Part shown: positions 47,030 through 56,831 of the stretch, piece by piece
Layout of the letters: each line of letters begins with the position of its first letter
How positions within the stretch are numbered: the first letter of the stretch is position 1
Assembly: GCF_900103345.1 (NCBI RefSeq)
Contig: NZ_LT629702.1
Span: forward strand, 4,526,001-4,590,000
DNA from: Pseudomonas azotoformans
GTDB lineage: Bacteria; Pseudomonadota; Gammaproteobacteria; Pseudomonadales; Pseudomonadaceae
DNA length: 64,000 nt
Direction of reading: 5' to 3'
Notes under the pieces: generated by a model
Databases searched by the model: none
What the model was told of the DNA's origin: nothing
The model's input: the letters and a program-made list of their open reading frames with translations, nothing else
Program-made: the position numbers and the translations under genes

Positions 47030-47745
47030 GGCGATACCTTCACGACAATGGCGGTGATGTTGTCCGGCGCGCCCCGGTTGAGCCCCAGGTGCACCAGGCT
47101 GCGCACGATTTCGTCCGGCGCGTCGTGGCTGAGCACATCGCGGATTTCATGGTCTTCGACGGTCTTGTTCAGGCCGTCGCTGCACAGCAGGTAGCTGTCA
47201 CCGGGGGCGATCAGCAGGTCGACCACCGCCAGGTCCAGGTGGGCTTCCACGCCAATCGCACGGGTCACGATGTTGGCGCGCGGGTGCGTACGCGCGTCGG
47301 CTTCGCTGAGCAGGCCGCTGTCCTGCAGGTCCTGGACGTAGCTGTGGTCGCGGGAGATGCCTTCGAGCACGCCGTCGCGCAGGCGGTACAAACGACTGTC
47401 GCCGGCCCACAGGCACACACCGCGCAGGCCACGGGCGGCCAGCACCACCACGGTGCTGCCCATCATGGTCACGCCACGGTTGGCGGTTTCTTCGCGCACG
47501 GCTGCGTTGATGCGCTGCAGGTCGTTGCGCAACGCTGCCGTGTATTCATCCAGGGAGCGCCCCACCGGCACGCTGCGCAGGCTGTCGACGATCAGGCTGC
47601 TGACATAGTCGCCCGCCGCATGCCCGCCCATACCGTCGGCCACCACCCACAGGCGGTTTTCCGGCAGGTCCAGGCAGGCGTCTTCGTTGACCTGGCGGAC
47701 CATGCCCACATGGCTTTTGCTCGCGGATTTGTACGTCGACCCCAT
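47026..47745 (-). CDS. pppA: T6SS PP2C-type protein phosphatase PppA
   Basis: 239-residue metal-dependent PP2C phosphatase that dephosphorylates Fha and resets the secretion machine. Metal ligands are in VNEDACL (D22) and VADGMGGHAAGDYVS (D37), and LLCSDGLNKTVED carries a third, with DNITAIVVKV at the end. The gene abuts tagF (no gap) and overlaps ppkA by 4 bases. Confidence 0.94.
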   Translation of the reverse strand: MGSTYKSASKSHVGMVRQVNEDACLDLPENRLWVVADGMGGHAAGDYVSSLIVDSLRSVPVGRSLDEYTAALRNDLQRINAAVREETANRGVTMMGSTVVVLAARGLRGVCLWAGDSRLYRLRDGVLEGISRDHSYVQDLQDSGLLSEADARTHPRANIVTRAIGVEAHLDLAVVDLLIAPGDSYLLCSDGLNKTVEDHEIRDVLSHDAPDEIVRSLVHLGLNRGAPDNITAIVVKVSP

Positions 47746-48399
47746 CTACACCACACCTTCTTGTCCGAGCAAAAACTGCGCAAAATCGCTGGCGGCAGGC
47801 AGGCCCTGACACCGCAGCAAACCAGGGGAAATACGTTGCGAACCTCGGCCCCACCACAGGCTGGCGCCTTCGCAGGCCTGTTCGGCCAGGGCGGTCATGC
47901 GCCCGTGGGGGACGGTGGCGGCCACCCGTTGCAGGCCAGCGAAACGGCTGTCCACGGCACGCGGCTCGCTCGCCGGCAAGCCCAGGCTGTCGAGGCCGTG
48001 GTTGAAACCTTCAAAGGTGGCACCGGCCTCCAGGGTGCTGAGCAACAGCGCCTCGGCCTGTTCGAACCAAGTGTCCGGCCCGCCCACCAGGGAAGCCGGA
48101 TTGGTGTCGTGATCGAGCAACACCACCACCGCCAGCGGGAAGTAGCGCCCCACCCGGTCGATGCTCGGCATCACCACTCCCGCCGCCGCATCCGGCCCGC
48201 ACACGCCCGGCGCCAGCACAAAGCGCCACAGCGGGCTGACCAGGTAAGTATTGAGCCATTCACCGCCGAGGCTGTTCTGACTGGCGAGCAACCCCGCCGC
48301 CAGCCAGCTGTCCCACGGGCCGATAAAGCTCTGGGGCAAGGCGCGGCTGACAAAGTCGCCACGGCTGGCCAACTTGCCGTAGAAACCCAGCGTCGTCAT
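47746..48399 (-). CDS. tagF: T6SS post-translational repressor TagF
   Basis: 217-residue TagF (DUF2094) protein. The translation opens MTTLGFYGKLASRGDFVSRA, the family hallmark, with GGEWLNTYLVSPLWRF and MPSIDRVGRYFPLAVVV. TagF1 of P. aeruginosa represses the H1-T6SS by binding Fha, independently of the TagQRST-PpkA signal. In some species TagF is fused to PppA; here they are separate but adjacent genes. It overlaps tssM by 4 bases. Confidence 0.93.
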   Translation of the reverse strand: MTTLGFYGKLASRGDFVSRALPQSFIGPWDSWLAAGLLASQNSLGGEWLNTYLVSPLWRFVLAPGVCGPDAAAGVVMPSIDRVGRYFPLAVVVLLDHDTNPASLVGGPDTWFEQAEALLLSTLEAGATFEGFNHGLDSLGLPASEPRAVDSRFAGLQRVAATVPHGRMTALAEQACEGASLWWGRGSQRISPGLLRCQGLPAASDFAQFLLGQEGVV

Positions 48400-51300
48400 A
48401 GCCGCTCCGGCAGGCTGAAGCCACTGAGCACGCGGCTCTTGAACGGGTTGAACGCGCTATTGGCGCGCAACTCGTAGGCGATGCTTGCACCGTCGACGCG
48501 CAGGCGCAGGTTGAAGCGGTCCGGCGAGTTGCCGGCGGTGAGGTCCGACTGTTCCAGCAGGCGGAACCAGGCCCACGGTCCGTCCAGGGTCACGCCGGAA
48601 CGGCCGCTGGCGGCGGGCGGCATGATGGAGATCCGCACCACGCCAATGCTGCCGGGGTTCGGCCATTGCATCGCCACTGGGCGGCTGGGGCCGTGGTCGT
48701 AGCTCAGCTGCTGGCCGTCCAGGTCCAGCAGGAACTGGGTGATGGTCGGGTCCATCGACACCGGTTTGAGTTCGAAACGCACGATGGGTTGAGTCCCCCC
48801 GGCGCGGAAGAACGCATCACGGATCGTCGCAGCGCGTTGGAAGGTTTGCAGCACGCCCGGAGCAATCCCCAGCTTCTGCGCCGCGCCCGGCTGCCAACGC
48901 CAGGTCTGCGCGGACGTATCGACGTAAGGCTGCAGGTATTTGCGGAAGTAGTTGTCCATCACCCCGCCCACGCCGAAGAATTGGCCGAAGTCATCCAGGG
49001 TGGCGTCCCGTGCACTGCCCGGCGACATCGGGTAGCGCCCGGCCAGGGACTGGCGATACACGTTGACCACTTCGCTGACCCAGGCGGCGTTCAATTGGTT
49101 GCGCACGCCGCCCATCATGCTGTTGGTGGTGGAGTTGACCACCGACTTGACCATGCCCTGCACCAGCGGTGGCTGGCGCTCGGCATTCAGGCTGACTCGC
49201 GTGGCCGCAGCCGCCGCCTGGTTCTTCGCCTCGCCGAGCAACGCATCGCCGCTGGCGCCGACCATGGCGCTGACCTGCACATACAGCGCGTTCATGTCGG
49301 TGAGCAGGCCGTCGATGGCCGCCGGTTCGCCTTCGTTCTTGCTGACGATACTGTTGAGCTGGGCGAAGTGCGCGGTCACCGGGTCCTCCGCCGCCGCAGG
49401 CGCATTGGCGGCCGGTTGTTCCTGGCCGAGCAGGCTGCCCAGGCGCTCCTTGAGCTTGTCGACGCCGCCTTCCACCGGCACGCCTTTGGCGGCCAGTTGG
49501 CGCTCTTCGGCTTGCAGGTCGGTTTCCTTGGCCACCGCCACCAGCAGTTTTTTCAGCGGTGAGGTCGGGCCGGAAATCACCCGCAGCACATCGGCCGCCT
49601 GGGCCACGCTGGTGATCGGTACAAAGTCGATGTCCGCCAGCAACGCATCCCACTGGCGCTGGTAATCCTGGAAATACAGGCGCCGCACATCGGCGGCCAG
49701 GCTCACCACGTTTTGCTGGTCGGCCTGTTCCTGGCCGAGCACCCACTGCTCTTCCGCGAGGGTGCCGGTCTGGTTCAGGCTGCTCAGCAGGAACGCCTGG
49801 CGATAGCCCTTGGCGGTGAAGAACCCACTCAACGGCTCGCCCAGCGGCTTGCCACTCTTGCGGCTGAACACCAGCGCGGCGTCACGGCCAGCGGCTTCGT
49901 TGAGGCGAAAGTCCGGAATGCCCTCGGGCAGTTTCTGGCGCTTGACCCGGTCATACACGCGCTGGGCCACCGGCAGTTGTTGCAACTGGCGGCGCAGGTC
50001 GTCGATCAGCCGCTGATCCAGGCGCGCGTTCGGCGGGTGGCGTTCGAACAGCGACTGCAAGTGCCCGGCCAATGCCTGGCGCTGATCCGCCGGCAGGTCG
50101 CGGGGCAGGTTGCGGTCCCAGTCCAGGGCGATCCAGGCCTTGATGAAATCCGGGTCGTAATGCTCGGCGTCAGCCAGCATCAGGTAAGCCTTGAGGCCTT
50201 CGTAGAGGAAGTCGGAATTGCCGCCGCCGTGCAGTTGTTCTTCGATGCGCGTCACCAGGCGTGGCGCGAACACCGCGATCAACAGCTTGCGGTAGACGCT
50301 GGCAGACTCGGCTTCAAGCATATCGCCCTGATACAGCCCCAGGCCTTCGGACCAGCTCGGCGAATCGCCCGCCAGGTTTTTCACGGCATTGAGCAACGGC
50401 AGCACGGCGAGCACTTCGCGCTGCGCCGGGCTCAGGTTCTGCACGGTCTGGCCCAGCGGCGCGACCTTCTGGTCGACCTGGGCGATGTAGGCCTGGTTGG
50501 CGCGATAACTCACCCACCACAAACCGCTGACCACCACGACCAACGCCACAGTGGCGGCCAGCACACCCCGCGCAATCCACTTGCGGCGGCGCTCGACCTT
50601 CGGGTTCACCCCCACCAGGCCACGCTCGGCAAACGCCACCGCAGTGAAGAGTTTTTCGATGAAGTAACTGCGCCCGGTGCCGCTCTGGCGCGCCAAATGC
50701 TGGCGGTCCAGGTTCATGCTCTGGGCCATGGCGCCGATCAGGCGGTCAATCGGGCTGCCTTCCTGGGTGCCGCTGGTGAAGTACACGCCGCGCAGCAACA
50801 CGCGCTCTTCAAAGGCATTGGGTTTGAACACGCCTTCGAGGAAGCTTTGCAGGCAGTCCTTCAACGCGCCGAACTGCTGCGGGAAGCCATAGATCAGGTC
50901 GCGCCGCGCCGGGTCGCGTTCCTGTTGCAGGCGTTCGACCAGGCGTTCGTTGAGGCGCTGTTCCAGCCCGGCGAACTCGCTTTGCAGGTGTGCCAATGGG
51001 CTGTCGCTGTTTTTGCCATCGTCCAGGGCAAAGGTCATGCCCCACACCTGGGCGCGCTCTTCCTTGCTCAGGTTGTCGAAGAACTCCATGAAGCCCGGCA
51101 CCAGGTCGAGCTTGGTCAGCATCAGGTAGATCGGGAAGCGCACGCCTAGTTGGGTGTACAGCTCCTGGATACGCAGGCGGATGGCAGCGGCATGGGCGGC
51201 GCGTTCGGCATCGGTGCCCAGCAACAGGTCCGACAGGCTGATGGCGATAAACGCACCATCGATGGGGCGACGCGAGCGCTGCTTTTTCAGCAGGTCGAGG

Positions 51301-51896
51301 AAGCCCAGCCACGCAGCTTTGTCCACCGTGGAGTTGCTGTCCTGGGTGGTGTAGCGGCCGGCGGTGTCGAGCAGCACGGCTTGATCGGTAAACCACCAGT
51401 CGCAGTTGCGCGTACCGCCGACGCCGCGCACGGCACCGGCGCCCAACTGCGCCGCCAGCGGGAAATGCAGCCCGGAGTTGACCAGCGCGGTGGTCTTGCC
51501 CGAACCCGGTGGGCCAATGATCACGTACCACGGCAGCTCGTAAAGGTTGCGGCGCTCATCGCCACCGAGCTTGGCCTTTTTCAGCAATGCCAGGGCCTCG
51601 TCCATGCGTTGGCGCAGGGTGGTGAGTTCTTCGGCAGTGGCGACGCTGTTGGGGTCGGCCGGGGTTTCGGCAGCCAGGCTGCGCATCACTTCGGCGGCCT
51701 GACGGCGCGCCTGGATGATGCGGAACACGCGGTAGGCCAGCCACACCGCGAATACCAGGATGATCAGCGCCCAGCGCCGGCCTTCCGGTACCAGCACGTC
51801 GAGCAGCGGCCCGACAAACCAGATGATCAGGCTCAGGGCGATCAAACCCAGCACGGGGATCACCCAGCGAATCATGAAACTGAAAAACGCCTTCAC
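48396..51896 (-). CDS. tssM: T6SS membrane-complex protein TssM (IcmF)
   Basis: 1166-residue core of the TssJLM trans-envelope complex. Two helices lie near residues 11-30 and 42-60, a cytoplasmic NTPase-like domain has Walker A GPPGSGKT at 128-135, a third helix lies near 446-466, and a large periplasmic part ends in the type VI C-terminal (DUF1215-like) domain. The intact Walker A suggests that it binds nucleotide. It starts ATGA-overlapped with tssL. The length is normal for the HSI-I class. Confidence 0.95.
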   Translation of the reverse strand: MKAFFSFMIRWVIPVLGLIALSLIIWFVGPLLDVLVPEGRRWALIILVFAVWLAYRVFRIIQARRQAAEVMRSLAAETPADPNSVATAEELTTLRQRMDEALALLKKAKLGGDERRNLYELPWYVIIGPPGSGKTTALVNSGLHFPLAAQLGAGAVRGVGGTRNCDWWFTDQAVLLDTAGRYTTQDSNSTVDKAAWLGFLDLLKKQRSRRPIDGAFIAISLSDLLLGTDAERAAHAAAIRLRIQELYTQLGVRFPIYLMLTKLDLVPGFMEFFDNLSKEERAQVWGMTFALDDGKNSDSPLAHLQSEFAGLEQRLNERLVERLQQERDPARRDLIYGFPQQFGALKDCLQSFLEGVFKPNAFEERVLLRGVYFTSGTQEGSPIDRLIGAMAQSMNLDRQHLARQSGTGRSYFIEKLFTAVAFAERGLVGVNPKVERRRKWIARGVLAATVALVVVVSGLWWVSYRANQAYIAQVDQKVAPLGQTVQNLSPAQREVLAVLPLLNAVKNLAGDSPSWSEGLGLYQGDMLEAESASVYRKLLIAVFAPRLVTRIEEQLHGGGNSDFLYEGLKAYLMLADAEHYDPDFIKAWIALDWDRNLPRDLPADQRQALAGHLQSLFERHPPNARLDQRLIDDLRRQLQQLPVAQRVYDRVKRQKLPEGIPDFRLNEAAGRDAALVFSRKSGKPLGEPLSGFFTAKGYRQAFLLSSLNQTGTLAEEQWVLGQEQADQQNVVSLAADVRRLYFQDYQRQWDALLADIDFVPITSVAQAADVLRVISGPTSPLKKLLVAVAKETDLQAEERQLAAKGVPVEGGVDKLKERLGSLLGQEQPAANAPAAAEDPVTAHFAQLNSIVSKNEGEPAAIDGLLTDMNALYVQVSAMVGASGDALLGEAKNQAAAAATRVSLNAERQPPLVQGMVKSVVNSTTNSMMGGVRNQLNAAWVSEVVNVYRQSLAGRYPMSPGSARDATLDDFGQFFGVGGVMDNYFRKYLQPYVDTSAQTWRWQPGAAQKLGIAPGVLQTFQRAATIRDAFFRAGGTQPIVRFELKPVSMDPTITQFLLDLDGQQLSYDHGPSRPVAMQWPNPGSIGVVRISIMPPAASGRSGVTLDGPWAWFRLLEQSDLTAGNSPDRFNLRLRVDGASIAYELRANSAFNPFKSRVLSGFSLPERL

Positions 51897-53182
51897 TCGA
51901 CGCCCTCCGCCAATACGGTGATTTCAACCCGACGATTGCGGGCACGGCCTTCGGCGGTGGCGTTGGTCGCCACCGGCTCGGTGTCGCTGCGCCCTTCGGC
52001 ACTGAAGCGCTCGGCCTGGCCGGTCTTGGCCGCCAGGATCTCCAGCACCGACTTGGCCCGCGCTTCGGACAGCGCCCAGTTGGACGGGAAGCGCAACGTG
52101 GCAATCGGGCGGTTGTCGCTGTGCCCGGTCACCCGCACCTGGCCCTTGACCTTGCGGATGGCGTCGGCGATGCGCAGCATCAGCGGCTGGTAGTCATCGA
52201 CGATGCTGGAACTGGCGGAGGCGAACAGCTCGTCGCCGCGAATGGTCACCACGGAGCGGTCGACCGCATCTTCCACCGCCACGCGGCCGGCCTTGATGTC
52301 TTCCACCAGGAAGCCAGCCAGGCGCGGGCGCTCGATGACTTTGGGCTGCGCCACCGGACGGTCGATGGCCTGCACCGGGATCTCGCCCAGCGCATGGATA
52401 TTCTTGAACACCGGCTCGGCATCCGACGCCAGCTTCATGCGCAAGCCAAACAGCAACGCCAGCAACAACGCCAAGCCGATGGCCACGGCGATCCACGGCG
52501 GCATGAATTGCGCCAGGCGATCGCGGGCCACGGTCACGCCGCGCCAGTGCGGCGACAGCTCACGCTCATGCTCGCCACGCGCACTGCGAATGGCTGCAGC
52601 AGTGCGCTCGCGCAGGGTCTCCAGCTGGCTGCGACCGTCGTTCATCACGCGGTAGCGGCCTTCGAACCCCAGGCACATGCACAAGTACAACAGCTCCAGC
52701 AGATACAGACGTTCCCGTGGGCTTTGCAGGCAGTGGTCCAACAGTTGGAAGACCTTTTCGCCGCCCCAGGCTTCGTTGTGCACGGTGATCAGCAGGCTCT
52801 GCTTGCCCCAGTCACTGGTGCTGCCCCAGGGGGTGCTCAACACCGCCTCATCCAGCGCAGTGCACAGCGCGTAACGCGCCAGCAGCACTTCGTTACGGGC
52901 GATGCCAGCGGCTTCGGCACGCTCTTCGAACTGGCGCAGGTAGGCCAACAACTGTGCGCGCAGGCTGGCGGGCGCCGGGTGGGCGATGGTGTTGCGCAGG
53001 CGCGTCAGCAGCGCCAGCAAAGGGCCGGCGGCGCTTTCCAGCGGGTTGAGGCCGTGGCTCTTGCCGGTGAGCATCGGTGCGGCCGGCATGGCCAGCGGCG
53101 AAGGTTCGGCACGCACAGGTTCCGGCGCCCGGCCACCCGGACGCGGCATGAACTGGGTGCGGTCATCATCATTGGGATGCAT
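51893..53182 (-). CDS. tssL: T6SS membrane-complex protein TssL with OmpA-like C-terminus
   Basis: 429-residue DotU/IcmH protein. The cytoplasmic N-terminal domain (about residues 45-225, AGPLLALLTRLRNTIAHPAP to LSPHWRG) is followed by a transmembrane helix near 231-250 and a periplasmic OmpA/MotB-like domain near 300-425. The peptidoglycan-contact motif NWALSEARAKSV is present. This 'evolved' TssL with its own peptidoglycan-binding module is usual for HSI-I systems. tssM overlaps by 4 bases; tssK lies 6 bases upstream. Confidence 0.94.
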   Translation of the reverse strand: MHPNDDDRTQFMPRPGGRAPEPVRAEPSPLAMPAAPMLTGKSHGLNPLESAAGPLLALLTRLRNTIAHPAPASLRAQLLAYLRQFEERAEAAGIARNEVLLARYALCTALDEAVLSTPWGSTSDWGKQSLLITVHNEAWGGEKVFQLLDHCLQSPRERLYLLELLYLCMCLGFEGRYRVMNDGRSQLETLRERTAAAIRSARGEHERELSPHWRGVTVARDRLAQFMPPWIAVAIGLALLLALLFGLRMKLASDAEPVFKNIHALGEIPVQAIDRPVAQPKVIERPRLAGFLVEDIKAGRVAVEDAVDRSVVTIRGDELFASASSSIVDDYQPLMLRIADAIRKVKGQVRVTGHSDNRPIATLRFPSNWALSEARAKSVLEILAAKTGQAERFSAEGRSDTEPVATNATAEGRARNRRVEITVLAEGVE

Positions 53183-53188
53183 CGCGGA

Positions 53189-54523
53189 TTATCCTCGGAT
53201 CGCCCAGAAGGCCAGGTTCAAGCCCGGGAACTGCCCGGCGATATGGAAGGCAAAACCGCCGGAATTGCCCAGCTGTTGCCAATGCTCGCTGCCGCGATCG
53301 AGCTCGTAATACGTCGAGCCTGCGTGGTACGGCAGTTGGCGAGGCGCCACCGGCAGAGGCAACAGTCCAATCCCCGGCAGTTGCAGGTTGACCAGGTCGC
53401 GGATGTGCTCCACCGAGCCGACTTTGCTCTGCTGGCCGAAGCGTGCGCGCAGGGTTTCGCCGGGCACATCGGCGCGCACCACCAGGATGAAACTGGCGTT
53501 GTCGAGCAGAGTCTTGTCGGCCAGCATAGCCACGTGCACGCCATAGGCTTTTTCGACAATTGGGATTGGCGTGGCCTTGCTGTCGATCAGCATCGACAGC
53601 GCTTCACGCAATGCCGCCATCACCGGAGCGAAGCTCAGGGCCAGGTCGTCGTGCTGGTATTGCGGGTATTCCTGGGGGCGACGGCCGGAGGTGGAGAAAG
53701 TCGAGAACTCACCGGCCAGGCTGACCAATTCGCTGAAGAAGCGCTCCGGGTGCAAAGGGCTCAACTGGCTCAAATGCTGGACCAGTGGTTGGGCGCGGTT
53801 GACCAGTTGCAGCAGCATGAAGTCGGCAATCTCCGACGCGCCACCGGCGCCCGATGCCACCACCCGCCCCGCCAGGGCTTCGCCGCGCTGGTGCAGCAGG
53901 CCGAGCAATTCGCTGCGAAAGGCGCTGAGCGGTTTGCTCGCGGCCACATCCAGTACCGGCGGGATGTAGGTGTCGTCGAGCACCAGTGCACGGTCGGCAC
54001 GTTTTTCCTTGATGCGCACCAGGCCTACGGCGGCGTAATCGCTGATGCCATCCTGGGCGGTGAGCAGGCGCAGGGCGCGGGAGCCCACGGCTACCGGCGC
54101 GCGGTTTTCGAAGGGGGCGTTGTCGTCACGCACTTCGCGCACCTGGCTCACATAACGCGCGGCTTCCAGGGCTTCGCCTGCATCCACGGTATCGCGGGCA
54201 CCGGCGCGCTTGAGCGGCAATGCCAGGTACACCAGGCCGTCGCGCAGGTTGTCGTCGATGTTCAGCGGGCTTGGTGCCAGGTCATCCTGGGGGATATTGA
54301 ACGGCGTACCGTCGGGCAACAGGCCACGCGCCGATACGATCGCCAGCTTGCCCTGGGCCAGCAGGCCCTGGTCGATCAGCAGCTCGGAAAACCCCCAGGC
54401 GCCTGCGGACAACGGGCGGCTGCGGGCATCGATCAGGTTTTCCAGGTAACGGTCATGCTGCTGGAAGTGCTGCGTTCCGATGAACATGCCTTCCGACCAG
54501 ACCACGCGATTGTTCCAGGACAT
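53189..54523 (-). CDS. tssK: T6SS baseplate protein TssK
   Basis: 444-residue TssK, the trimeric link between baseplate wedges and the membrane complex. It opens MSWNNRVVWSEGMFIGTQHF, the highly conserved start, with the HFQQHDRYLE shoulder motif; the C-terminal head holds LPLPVAPRQLPYHAGSTYYE. The length is typical. GGAG precedes the ATG. The tssJ stop is 18 bases upstream. Confidence 0.95.
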   Translation of the reverse strand: MSWNNRVVWSEGMFIGTQHFQQHDRYLENLIDARSRPLSAGAWGFSELLIDQGLLAQGKLAIVSARGLLPDGTPFNIPQDDLAPSPLNIDDNLRDGLVYLALPLKRAGARDTVDAGEALEAARYVSQVREVRDDNAPFENRAPVAVGSRALRLLTAQDGISDYAAVGLVRIKEKRADRALVLDDTYIPPVLDVAASKPLSAFRSELLGLLHQRGEALAGRVVASGAGGASEIADFMLLQLVNRAQPLVQHLSQLSPLHPERFFSELVSLAGEFSTFSTSGRRPQEYPQYQHDDLALSFAPVMAALREALSMLIDSKATPIPIVEKAYGVHVAMLADKTLLDNASFILVVRADVPGETLRARFGQQSKVGSVEHIRDLVNLQLPGIGLLPLPVAPRQLPYHAGSTYYELDRGSEHWQQLGNSGGFAFHIAGQFPGLNLAFWAIRG

Positions 54524-54541
54524 GGGGGCTCCGATTGCTTC

Positions 54542-55051
54542 TTATTGGGCAGGGCTGGATGGGGTGGCCACGACGTCGGCGCGCACGGCACGCACATCGA
54601 GGCTGATCTGGTATTCGGTGTATTGGCGCGCCGGCACGTTGAGCACCGTGCGCCATTGCGCACGGTCCAACTCGCGATAGCCCACCAGCAAGCCGATCTG
54701 GCGCGTGGACGGGTCGAGGTCGCGCTGGATGCTCAGTTGCTCGCCGGGTTGCACCATCACTTCGTCCTGGTCCAGCAGGTCCAGGCCCAGTGTGGATTGC
54801 GCACGGTCGGCCAGGGCGAAGTAATCGGAGCGGGCGAAGGTGGCGGCGTTTTTCAGTTCGAAGATGCGCACCCGCACCGGGGCGGCCTGGCCATTGGCGC
54901 CGGGGTTAAGCCCGCTGATCGCATGAAAGTGCAGCTCGACGGCGGCCGTATCCACTTCGGCCTCGGCGGCTGTTTCGGGTTTGGCGGCGTCTTTGGCACA
55001 CGCCGTCAGCAGAAACACGGTGGCGACTGCGAGTAAAAACCTGGGAATCAT
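54542..55051 (-). CDS. tssJ: T6SS outer-membrane lipoprotein TssJ
   Basis: 169-residue lipoprotein with signal MIPRFLLAVATVFLLTAC (lipobox LLTAC, cysteine 18). The rest is the transthyretin-like beta-sandwich of TssJ (VELHFHAISGLNPGANG, APVRVRIFELKNAATFARSD). It anchors TssM to the outer membrane. Between it and fha lie 52 bases. Confidence 0.93.
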   Translation of the reverse strand: MIPRFLLAVATVFLLTACAKDAAKPETAAEAEVDTAAVELHFHAISGLNPGANGQAAPVRVRIFELKNAATFARSDYFALADRAQSTLGLDLLDQDEVMVQPGEQLSIQRDLDPSTRQIGLLVGYRELDRAQWRTVLNVPARQYTEYQISLDVRAVRADVVATPSSPAQ

Positions 55052-55103
55052 CCTGCGTCCTCAATGACGTACTTAGCTATCCGTTAAATCCATGTGCTGC
55101 GGT

Positions 55104-56437
55104 TCAGCGTCGCTGTCGTGCGCTGTGTTCTTCGTAGGCTCGGCTGAATTCGCGGCCGAACAGGTCCTGGAAATCTTCCTGGGCCTCGCGGGAAATATTG
55201 CTGTAGAGCTCGGTGAACTGCTGCCAGTACTGGGCCTGGCGCGAGCCATTGAAAATGCTCGACAGCCCGCCGGGCTTGCCCATGCGCTCCTCCAGCTGGG
55301 CCGGTTCAAAGCGGCTGAGCAAGTGCTTGATCGCCGCTTCCACGCCGGCCATCACCGCCAACTGGTGGGCGCGCAGGTCGTTGAAACTGTCGCGCACGGC
55401 GAGGTCGGGTGCCATGAACGCCTGGTTGCCGTGGCGCAGGAGCAGCAGTAACGCTTCGTCGGCATTCGGGGCGAATTTCAACGGATTGTTTTCTGCCGGC
55501 TGAATCATGGTCTGCTGCATGCGGAATTCGCCCTTGAGGCTCGCACGGGCCCGCAGCACGTCGATCAGGCCTTCGACCATCAGGCGGTAGCTGCGGCCGA
55601 TGCTTTCCATCTGGGCCTCGGCCTGGGCTTTGTCCAGACGCAGTTGATCCAGGCCCGCGCCGCGCAGGAAGGCTTGCAGAAGATCAGGTTGCTGGCTGTC
55701 GGCCACGGGGAGCGGGGGCTCGACCACGGGGGCGGCTGGATGACCGGTGGCGGCGCAGGTGGCGGCACAGCGCTGACGACGGGTGCTGGCGTGTCGCCAA
55801 ACAGGTCCCAGTCTTCAGGAATCACCGCGCCCGACACCACCGGCGGTGCCACTACCGGCACGGCCACTGGCGTCGGTGGGCGGAAGTCATGTTGCTCGGA
55901 AGGCACGTGGTCCGGCACGGTCGGTGGCGGTACGGCGGTGGGGCTGAGGAAGTCGAACAGGTCCGGCAGCGTGTCCATCGATGAAGCGCCCTGGAACTGC
56001 GGCGCGATCACAGGGGTGGAAACAGGCGCGGGCTTATTCGACACAGCGCCCATCAGCGCTTCAAAGCTGTTCGGCGACTCGCCGGCAAACGGCTGGCTGT
56101 CGACGGCCTGTACGTTGAAATCGATACGCGCCTGGATCTCGTAATCGCCGATGCGGATCAGCTCGCCATCTTGCAACAGCTCGCTGTTACCTCTACGCAA
56201 ACGAATACCGGCGTTAACCAACTCCACGCCGTTGGTACTGTTATCGGTTAAATAATAACGGCCATCTTTGTATTGAATAACGCAGTGCTGCGAGGAGACC
56301 AGACGCTCAGGATCAGGCAATACCCAGTCATTATCCGAGCTGCGGCCAATAGCCATCGAGCCCTGGTTCATGGACTTTTCGGAGCACTGCCCAGGGGTAA
56401 TCTTGTGATAACTAGTGATAGTCAAACACAGCGACAT
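55104..56437 (-). pseudogene. fha1: T6SS FHA-domain scaffold Fha1/TagH, split by a one-base frameshift
   Basis: Substrate of PpkA and PppA, and core of the post-translational switch. The 5' frame (start at 56437) encodes the FHA domain (residues about 20-95: IGRSSDNDWVLPDP, SSQHCVIQ, NSTNGVELV) and a proline-rich linker, then runs out of frame to a stop at 55580. The 3' frame from about 55727 to 55104 encodes the conserved C-terminal T6SS domain (DLLQAFLRGAGLDQL, FQDLFGREFSRAYEEH). They meet at a C run, five bases at 55728-55732, coding PPP; one extra C would join the frames as PPPVVEPPLP. This is a real or sequencing indel; total length would be about 444 residues, normal for the family. Start has AAGGAGG upstream. 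Confidence 0.88.
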
Positions 56438-56831
56438 CTTGCCTCCTTGCTGATACTTCGCGCGCGGTCGATTCCCGGGACAGCGCTTCCCGGGATATCC
56501 CCATCAGGTCGAGCAATCGACCGTCCAAAACCTGCCAATGCCAGCATGATCGCTGATCTTAACTGGGCTCTATGACAAAAATCCTGTCCCGGTACGTCGT
56601 TCGACCCACCAGTCGCGCAGGTTGTTAAGCACCGCACATCTGTCACAGAGGGCGAATAGCTTACCTTGACAAGGCATAAGTACTACACCAAAAATGCACA
56701 ACTTCTTGAATACCAGTGATGGCACATTAATGGCGCCTTGCTTATATGACCAAGAAAACATGCAAAGTTCCTTACGCAACTAATGCATGAATTGCCCGCC
56801 ATCTAACGGGCTGATAGGGAGATCAAATTCA
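56438..56831. other. fha/tssA divergent T6SS control region
   Basis: 394 bases between the two arms of the T6SS locus. It is AT-rich from about 56640 to 56830, in contrast to the flanks, and should hold both divergent promoters. A TTGACA sequence is at 56666-56671 but without a clear -10. On the fha side TCCCGGGA occurs twice (56473-56480, 56488-56495), which would give GGA-containing structures in the fha leader. No gene is evident; an in-frame extension of tssA to 56787 lacks a ribosome-binding site. Confidence 0.65.

Noticed and set aside
56600..56786. AT-rich block as horizontally acquired insert
   Set aside because: It is only the divergent promoter region of the T6SS; no mobile-element gene, repeat ends or coding capacity.
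56787..56831. tssA start at ATG 56787
   Set aside because: No ribosome-binding site, whereas GTG 56832 has AGGGAG and gives the family N-terminus.
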